Part shown: positions 5,977 through 9,356 of the stretch, piece by piece
Layout of the letters: each line of letters starts with the position of its first letter
How positions within the stretch are numbered: position 1 is the first letter of the stretch
Source of the DNA: Oscillospiraceae bacterium
GTDB taxonomy: Bacteria; Bacillota; Clostridia; Oscillospirales; Acutalibacteraceae
DNA length: 9,356 bases
Direction of reading: 5' to 3'
NCBI GenBank assembly: GCA_019422905.1
Contig: JAHZCM010000005.1
Location: 6,142-15,497 of the forward strand
Position numbers and translations under genes: made by a program
Notes under the pieces: generated by a model
The model's database searches: none
Seen by the model: the letters and a program-made list of their open reading frames with translations, nothing else
Told to the model about the DNA's origin: nothing

Positions 5977-5977
5977 A
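5949..5977 (+). promoter_or_regulatory. Sigma-E-like promoter for yqfC-yqfD
   Basis: -35 GTATATG (5949-5955), 14-bp spacer, -10 CATATTTA (5970-5977). The CATA core and spacing fit sigma-E, but the second half of the -10 is poor, so this is the weaker of the two. Predicted start near 5984, giving a very short leader. It uses the same DNA as the ylbJ promoter, with the -10 and -35 roles exchanged. Confidence 0.45.
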
Positions 5978-6000
5978 TTGCGGAGAAAGGAGGCGCGGCG

Positions 6001-6246
6001 ATGGGAGAAAAGACGGATCAGGTTCGGTTTGGACTGACGGGCGGCACGACCCGCACGCAGATTCTCGGCAGCCACCGGCTGATTCTTGAGGGCTGCGACG
6101 GCATCATCGAATACGGCGCGGAAAAAACCGGCTTCCGGTGCGGGCGGCAGCAGATCTGGATTACCGGGAAAAATCTGCGGATCGTTCGCGTGGAAGAGGA
6201 CAGCGCCGTGCTGACCGGCAAAATCGAGGAGGTGGCGTACCGGTGA
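6001..6246 (+). CDS. yqfC: Sporulation protein YqfC (YabP/YqfC family)
   Basis: 81 aa, a small soluble beta-rich protein of the YabP/YqfC family. Core positions include RLILEGCDGIIEYGAEKTGFRCG (26-48) and IWITGKNLRIVRVEEDSAVLTGKIEEVAY (52-80); the IxGxxLxIxxL-type pattern is the family hallmark. In B. subtilis it is a sigma-E mother-cell gene next to yqfD; its biochemical role is not established. ATG 6001 is chosen because AAAGGAGG (5986-5993) is 7 nt upstream. An earlier in-frame ATG at 5953 would lie within the promoter and adds unrelated basic residues. Its stop overlaps the yqfD start (TGATG at 6244-6248), so the two are coupled. Confidence 0.9.
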   Translation: MGEKTDQVRFGLTGGTTRTQILGSHRLILEGCDGIIEYGAEKTGFRCGRQQIWITGKNLRIVRVEEDSAVLTGKIEEVAYR

Positions 6247-7430
6247 TGGAAAACCTTGCGCGCTGGGTGTTCGGCATGGCGACGGCGAGAATTTCGGGGG
6301 ATACTGCGCGGTTTGTCAATGTGGCGGTGAAAAGCGGCGTGACGCCCCTCAAGGTGGACCGCGCGGACGGCGACGTTCTGCTGACGATCCGGGCAAAGGA
6401 ATACAAAAAACTGCACTCGATTAAGATCCGGACGCACGCCCGTGTCCGGCTTGTCGACCGGCGCGGCGGGCCTTTTGTGCTGCGCAGCGCCTTGCGCAGG
6501 CCGGGACTCCCGCTGGGCGCGGCGCTGGGCATTGCGCTGTACATCTGGCTTTCCGGGTTTTACTGGGGCGTGGAAATCGTGGGGGAGGCGCCGTACGCGC
6601 AAAGCGAGGTTCTGGAAGCGGCGCGGGCCTGCGGCGTATACATCGGCGCGTCCAGAGCTGCGCTGGATGAGCCGCTGGCGGGAAGCCGCATCCAGCGGGC
6701 ACTGCCGGGAATTTCATGGGCCTCCGTGAATACCGACGGCTGCTTTATCACGCTGAACGTGCGCACGGCGCTCCAGAAAGAAGAGGGCGTCGATCATACA
6801 GGCGTGTATGACGTTGTGGCAAAGCGCGCGGGGCTTGTGCGGGAAATTGCCGCCGAGAGCGGTACCGTGCTGGTGCAGGTCGGCTCGGCCGTTGCCGAAG
6901 GCGAGGTGCTCGTTTCAGGCATCACGGAGATCGGCGACCCATGGGGCGAGGAACCGCTGCGGCACCTGCTCTCCCATGCACGCGCAACGGTGATGGCTGA
7001 AACGCGCCATACCTTTACCGCCGACTGCCCGCTCACGGCGGAATCCACGCGCGAGGTGGCGCAGGGGGAACGCAAAGGGCTGTATATACTGGGACTGCGC
7101 ATTCCCCTCGGGCTTTCCGGCGCGCCGGACGGGGAGATCACCGCCTATGACCGTGAGCCGCTCACGCTGCTCGGCGTGACGCTGCCGGTGTGGGTGGAAA
7201 CGCTGCGCACTGCCGACTGCGAGACGGTCACCGTGGCGTTTACGGGAGAGCAGGCGCAGCAGCGCGCCCTTGAAAAAATCCGCCAGATGCAGGCGGCGTA
7301 TCTCGGAGAGGACGGAACGCTTCTTTCGGAAACGATCACGTATACGCTGAAGGACGGCGTGGTGTACGCGTCCGCCGAATGCGTCTGCGAGGAAAACATT
7401 GCGCAGGAGATTCCGATTTCCGGCGAGTGA
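6246..7430 (+). CDS. yqfD: Sporulation protein YqfD
   Basis: 394 aa, essentially the length of B. subtilis YqfD (about 398). The N-terminal cytoplasmic part (1-85) includes the typical opening ARWVFGMATARISGDTARFVN and KLHSIKIRTHARVRLVDRRG. One transmembrane helix follows (about 88-106, LPLGAALGIALYIWLSGFY). The extracytoplasmic or intermembrane domain contains LPGISWASVNTDGCFITLNV (153-172), which resembles a FtsQ/POTRA-like segment. It also contains VAKRAGLVREIAAESGTVLVQVGSAVAEGEVLVSG (191-225), a strand-rich, biotinyl/lipoyl-like hairpin. Partner of yqfC in the mother-cell compartment; exact function unknown. The start could be ATG 6246 or GTG 6243. GAGGAGGT (6226-6233) is 12 or 9 nt away respectively; ATG is preferred for the stop-start overlap. 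Confidence 0.92.
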   Translation: MENLARWVFGMATARISGDTARFVNVAVKSGVTPLKVDRADGDVLLTIRAKEYKKLHSIKIRTHARVRLVDRRGGPFVLRSALRRPGLPLGAALGIALYIWLSGFYWGVEIVGEAPYAQSEVLEAARACGVYIGASRAALDEPLAGSRIQRALPGISWASVNTDGCFITLNVRTALQKEEGVDHTGVYDVVAKRAGLVREIAAESGTVLVQVGSAVAEGEVLVSGITEIGDPWGEEPLRHLLSHARATVMAETRHTFTADCPLTAESTREVAQGERKGLYILGLRIPLGLSGAPDGEITAYDREPLTLLGVTLPVWVETLRTADCETVTVAFTGEQAQQRALEKIRQMQAAYLGEDGTLLSETITYTLKDGVVYASAECVCEENIAQEIPISGE

Positions 7431-7447
7431 CGGGTGCAAAGCCGGCG

Positions 7448-7467
7448 CCGGATTTGTCCGGATTTGT
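7448..7467 (+). repeat. Tandem 10-bp direct repeat
   Basis: CCGGATTTGT occurs twice head to tail (7448-7457 and 7458-7467), followed by a degenerate third copy CGGAATTGTA (7468-7477). The TTGT cores are 10 and 9 bp apart, about one helical turn. A phased protein-binding site is possible, but chance is not excluded. Confidence 0.6.
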
Positions 7468-7531
7468 CGGAATTGTACAGGGAAATCGGCAATTTTCATT
7501 CAAAATTTCGTAACCACAATTGCAAATCTTA

Positions 7532-7540
7532 TGATATAAT
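7532..7540 (+). promoter_or_regulatory. Extended -10 promoter for phoH
   Basis: TG-A-TATAAT is a perfect extended -10 (TG 7532-7533, TATAAT 7535-7540). At 17-bp spacing the -35 would be AACCAC (7512-7517), a poor match, so the extended element must carry recognition. The predicted start is near 7547, leaving a leader of about 52 nt. Confidence 0.65.
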
Positions 7541-7563
7541 AACTGCGAGGCAGTTATTATATC
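7533..7563. repeat. Perfect 14-bp inverted repeat over the phoH start site (candidate operator)
   Basis: GATATAATAACTGC (7533-7546) and its exact reverse complement GCAGTTATTATATC (7550-7563) flank GAG (7547-7549). The -10 hexamer lies in the left arm and the predicted transcription start at the centre, the classic position for a dimeric repressor site. It lacks a following T-run and has AT-rich arms, so a terminator is unlikely. It does not match the Fur, PerR, CIRCE, CtsR or Rex consensus sequences as I know them. Confidence 0.8.
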
Positions 7564-7586
7564 TGAATATATTGTCCAGCCTCCTG

Positions 7587-7592
7587 AAGGAG
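7587..7592 (+). promoter_or_regulatory. Ribosome binding site deciding the TTG start of phoH
   Basis: AAGGAG lies 6 nt before TTG 7599. It is part of CTCC-TGAA-GGAG (7581-7592), so the site can fold into a small tetraloop hairpin that would mildly reduce translation. Confidence 0.7.
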
Positions 7593-7598
7593 AACGAT

Positions 7599-8552
7599 TT
7601 GGAAAAAAGTATCTTAGTGGAAAAAGCGGAGTATGTGGCGGAGCTGTTCGGCAGCTTTGACGTGCATGCGAAGCGGATTGAGAAAGCTTTTGGCGTTGCG
7701 CTTTCCTGCCGGGATGCGCAGTTGAAAATAACGGGCGAGGAGCCGGGCGTTTCCCGGGCGCTCCGAACTGTGGAGAGCCTTTTGGGGCTCATCGAAAAGG
7801 GCGAAACGCTCAATGAGCAGAACGTCGGCTACTGCATGGATATGGTGCAGGAGGATAAGGAGGCGCAGATGGCGCCGCTTGCCGAGGACTGCATCTGTAT
7901 CACGGCAAAGGGCAAGCCGGTCAAGCCGAAAACGGTCGGCCAGAAGACGTACTGCGACAACATCCGGAAAAATACCGTCACCATCGGCGTCGGCCCCGCC
8001 GGCACGGGCAAAACGTACCTTGCCGTAGCGATGGCGGTCACGGCGTTTCGCGCGCAGCAGGTGAACCGCATTATTCTGACGCGCCCCGCCGTGGAGGCGG
8101 GCGAGAAGCTGGGTTTTTTGCCCGGCGACCTGCAGCAGAAGGTCGACCCTTACCTGCGCCCGCTCTACGACGCGCTTTTTGATATGCTCGGCGCGGAGAC
8201 GTACCAGAAATATGTCGAGCGCGGCAATATCGAGGTCGCGCCGCTCGCCTATATGCGCGGCAGAACGCTCGACGACAGCTTTATTATTCTGGACGAGGCG
8301 CAGAACACCACTTGCGAGCAGATGAAGATGTTTTTGACGCGCCTCGGCTTCAATTCCAAAATGGTCATCACCGGTGACATCACGCAGATCGACCTGCCGG
8401 ACGGCAAGCGCTCCGGCCTGCGGGATGCGATGCGCGTGCTCAGAAATGTGGACGACATTGCGATTTTCCGGTTTACGGAAAAGGATGTTGTGCGCCACCG
8501 GCTGGTACAGGATATTATACGGGCGTATGAAAAAGCGTCCGCTTCAAAATAA
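7599..8552 (+). CDS. phoH: PhoH family protein (ATPase/RNA-associated)
   Basis: 317 aa, matching the PhoH/PhoL family of roughly 310-350. The N-terminal KH-like region (1-70) contains AELFGSFDVHAKRIEKAFGVALSCRDAQLKITGE. The P-loop ATPase domain has Walker A GPAGTGKTY (132-140), the family segment TRPAVEAGEKLGFLPGDLQQKVDPYLRPLYDAL (161-193) and Walker B FIILDEAQN (228-236). The sensor-like VITGDITQIDLP follows (256-267). It is a cytoplasmic ATPase linked to RNA metabolism and consistently found beside the endoribonuclease YbeY. TTG 7599 is the start, because AAGGAG precedes it by 6 nt and the family N-terminus begins there. The gene has its own extended -10 promoter and lies 25 nt before ybeY, with no pgpH gene between as in Bacillus. 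Confidence 0.94.
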   Translation: MEKSILVEKAEYVAELFGSFDVHAKRIEKAFGVALSCRDAQLKITGEEPGVSRALRTVESLLGLIEKGETLNEQNVGYCMDMVQEDKEAQMAPLAEDCICITAKGKPVKPKTVGQKTYCDNIRKNTVTIGVGPAGTGKTYLAVAMAVTAFRAQQVNRIILTRPAVEAGEKLGFLPGDLQQKVDPYLRPLYDALFDMLGAETYQKYVERGNIEVAPLAYMRGRTLDDSFIILDEAQNTTCEQMKMFLTRLGFNSKMVITGDITQIDLPDGKRSGLRDAMRVLRNVDDIAIFRFTEKDVVRHRLVQDIIRAYEKASASK

Positions 8553-8577
8553 CCCCTAACCGAAAGGATTTTGGCAT

Positions 8578-9072
8578 ATGGAAAAAATCAGAGTCATCAT
8601 CACAAACAACCAGAAGGCGGTCAAGATTCCCACCGGCGTGCGCATGCTGATCCGCCGCTGCTGCCACGCGGTTTTGCGGATGGAGAATTTTGAGGATTCC
8701 GCTGAAATCAGCGTGACCTTTGTCGACAACGAGCAGATCCGCGAGCTGAATGCCCAGTACCGCGATAAGGACAGCGCGACCGACGTGCTTTCGTTCCCGA
8801 TGGGCGAAAACGGCGTGTACGATATCAACCACGATACCGGCGCGAAGATCCTCGGCGATATCGTGCTTTCCATGGAAATGGCGATGGAGCAGGCGAAGCG
8901 CTATGGGCACAGCCTGGAGCGCGAGGTCGGCTATCTGACGGCGCATTCGATGCTGCACCTGCTCGGCTACGACCACGAAAAGGGCGGTATTGATCGCGTG
9001 CGGATGCGCGAGAAGGAAGAGTATGTCATGTCGCAGCTCGGCCTGCCGGGCACGTCCAGCTACACCGTGTAA
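8578..9072 (+). CDS. ybeY: rRNA maturation endoribonuclease YbeY
   Basis: 164 aa, full length. It is a zinc-dependent single-strand endoribonuclease acting in 16S rRNA 3' end processing and ribosome quality control. The metal-binding motif H-x3-H-x5-H is HSMLHLLGYDH (His123, His127, His133); the second motif position is Ser instead of the common Gly. Other conserved parts are VTFVDNEQIRELNAQYRDKDSATDVLSFP (46-74) and ILGDIVLSME (91-100). ATG 8578 is preceded at 9 nt by AAAGGA (8563-8568). The gene is 25 nt downstream of phoH, with no terminator between, and 1 nt upstream of dgkA, so all three are expected on one transcript. Confidence 0.95.
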   Translation: MEKIRVIITNNQKAVKIPTGVRMLIRRCCHAVLRMENFEDSAEISVTFVDNEQIRELNAQYRDKDSATDVLSFPMGENGVYDINHDTGAKILGDIVLSMEMAMEQAKRYGHSLEREVGYLTAHSMLHLLGYDHEKGGIDRVRMREKEEYVMSQLGLPGTSSYTV

Positions 9073-9073
9073 T

Positions 9074-9356
9074 ATGGTGCCGGACTGGAAAACAAAAGGA
9101 AAACGCCGCACGCTCGCGGACAGCTTCGGCGACGCGGCGCGCGGAATTCTTTACGCGGTCAAAACAGAGCGGAACATGCGTATACACGTGACGGCGGCGG
9201 TATACGTTTTGTTTTTTTCGCGCTTTCTCGGCGTTTCACGCGGGGAATACGCGGCGCTGCTCCTCGCCGTGGCGATGGTCATCACGGCGGAGGGCTTCAA
9301 TACCGCAATCGAAATGCTCTGCGACTTCACGCAGAAAAGCTATAACCGGTTTATCG
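9074..9356 (+). CDS. dgkA: Diacylglycerol/undecaprenol kinase DgkA, N-terminal part
   Basis: Truncated by the right edge after 94 complete codons; a full protein is usually about 120-140 aa. It is a small integral membrane kinase, and in Gram-positives the substrate is mainly undecaprenol. DSFGDAARGILYAVKTERNMRIH (17-39) is the amphipathic helix with metal-binding Glu32. The first two transmembrane helices follow (about 39-53 and 58-72). The catalytic motif is E73-x2-N76-TAI-E80, with spacing as in E. coli E69/N72/E76. ATG 9074 starts 1 nt after the ybeY stop. No clear ribosome binding site is visible, so translation probably depends on coupling to ybeY. GTG 9077 is a less likely alternative. 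Confidence 0.92.
   Translation, partial: MVPDWKTKGKRRTLADSFGDAARGILYAVKTERNMRIHVTAAVYVLFFSRFLGVSRGEYAALLLAVAMVITAEGFNTAIEMLCDFTQKSYNRFI

Larger units (their letters stand above)
7431..7598 (+). promoter_or_regulatory. AT-rich 168-bp leader between yqfD and phoH
   Basis: This gap holds, in order: a CCGGCGCCGG palindrome (7442-7451), two exact 10-bp tandem repeats (7448-7467), an AT-rich stretch, an extended -10 promoter inside a perfect inverted repeat (7532-7563), and the phoH ribosome binding site. The phoH frame happens to be open back to a GTG at 7434, but that reading has no ribosome binding site and its 55 residues do not resemble PhoH. Confidence 0.6.

Noticed and set aside
5914..6075. 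N-terminal extension of ylbJ to 6075
   Set aside because: It would include the AGGAGG site and the divergent promoters and overlap yqfC; the extension is basic and unlike YlbJ.
7442..7451. CCGGCGCCGG palindrome as a terminator after yqfD
   Set aside because: It has no loop and no T-run; 10-bp GC palindromes arise readily in this composition.
7533..7563. The phoH inverted repeat as an intrinsic terminator of yqfD
   Set aside because: Arms are AT-rich and no T-run follows; it coincides with an extended -10 promoter instead.
7533..7563. Known Fur, PerR or CIRCE operator
   Set aside because: The arm sequence and centre do not match those consensus sequences (for example TTATAATNATTATAA for PerR).
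7434..7598. 55-codon N-terminal extension of phoH from GTG 7434
   Set aside because: No ribosome binding site, AT-rich regulatory DNA inside, and PhoH proteins begin where the TTG 7599 product begins.
1..9356. tRNA, rRNA, CRISPR array, insertion sequence, riboswitch
   Set aside because: No spaced direct-repeat array, transposase, cloverleaf or recognisable aptamer was seen on either strand by reading; a formal covariance-model search could not be run.

Overview
The window looks like chromosome of an endospore-forming, GC-rich member of the Clostridia, most likely the Oscillospiraceae/Ruminococcaceae group. Three sporulation-family genes (ylbJ, yqfC, yqfD) are present. The yqfC-yqfD-phoH-ybeY-dgkA order matches the Bacillus/Clostridia locus, codon third positions are strongly GC, and start sites have AGGAGG-type ribosome binding sites. 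Species-level placement is not possible from the sequence alone. No rRNA, tRNA, CRISPR, insertion sequence, phage gene or transfer scar was seen.

Layout. (1) 2-1753, + strand: the 3' end of a YtrA-type GntR regulator, an ABC ATPase and a six-helix ABC-2 permease form a compact regulator-plus-exporter cassette. (2) 1763-2717, + strand: a good sigma-A promoter drives a single membrane protein with a long disordered tail, closed by a bidirectional terminator. (3) 2797-4139, - strand: a two-gene operon of a 76-residue four-cysteine protein and a DUF3810 membrane protein with an HExxH metallopeptidase motif. Its promoter is divergent from (4), a GNAT polyamine-type acetyltransferase at 4276-4755, whose terminator hairpin also encodes the C-terminus of the convergent ylbJ. 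(5) 4762-5913, - strand: ylbJ. It is divergent from (6) yqfC-yqfD across an 87-bp gap in which two sigma-E-like promoters appear to be superimposed, the -10 of each being the -35 of the other. (7) 7599-9356, + strand: phoH, ybeY and dgkA (cut by the window edge), behind a 168-bp AT-rich leader carrying a perfect 14-bp inverted repeat centred on the predicted transcription start.

How the genes fit together. ylbJ, yqfC and yqfD are mother-cell sporulation families, and the shared promoter region suggests they are switched on together. phoH, ybeY and dgkA are housekeeping genes (RNA metabolism, ribosome maturation, lipid-carrier phosphorylation). Bacillus usually has pgpH between phoH and ybeY; it is absent here. 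The ABC cassette probably responds to an envelope-active compound or peptide.

Most worth following up: the perfect palindrome over the phoH start site, the reciprocal sigma-E promoters, the shared terminator core used twice, and the two uncharacterised proteins (1855-2655 and 3909-4139). No wholly new multigene system was found. The novelty here is mainly regulatory.
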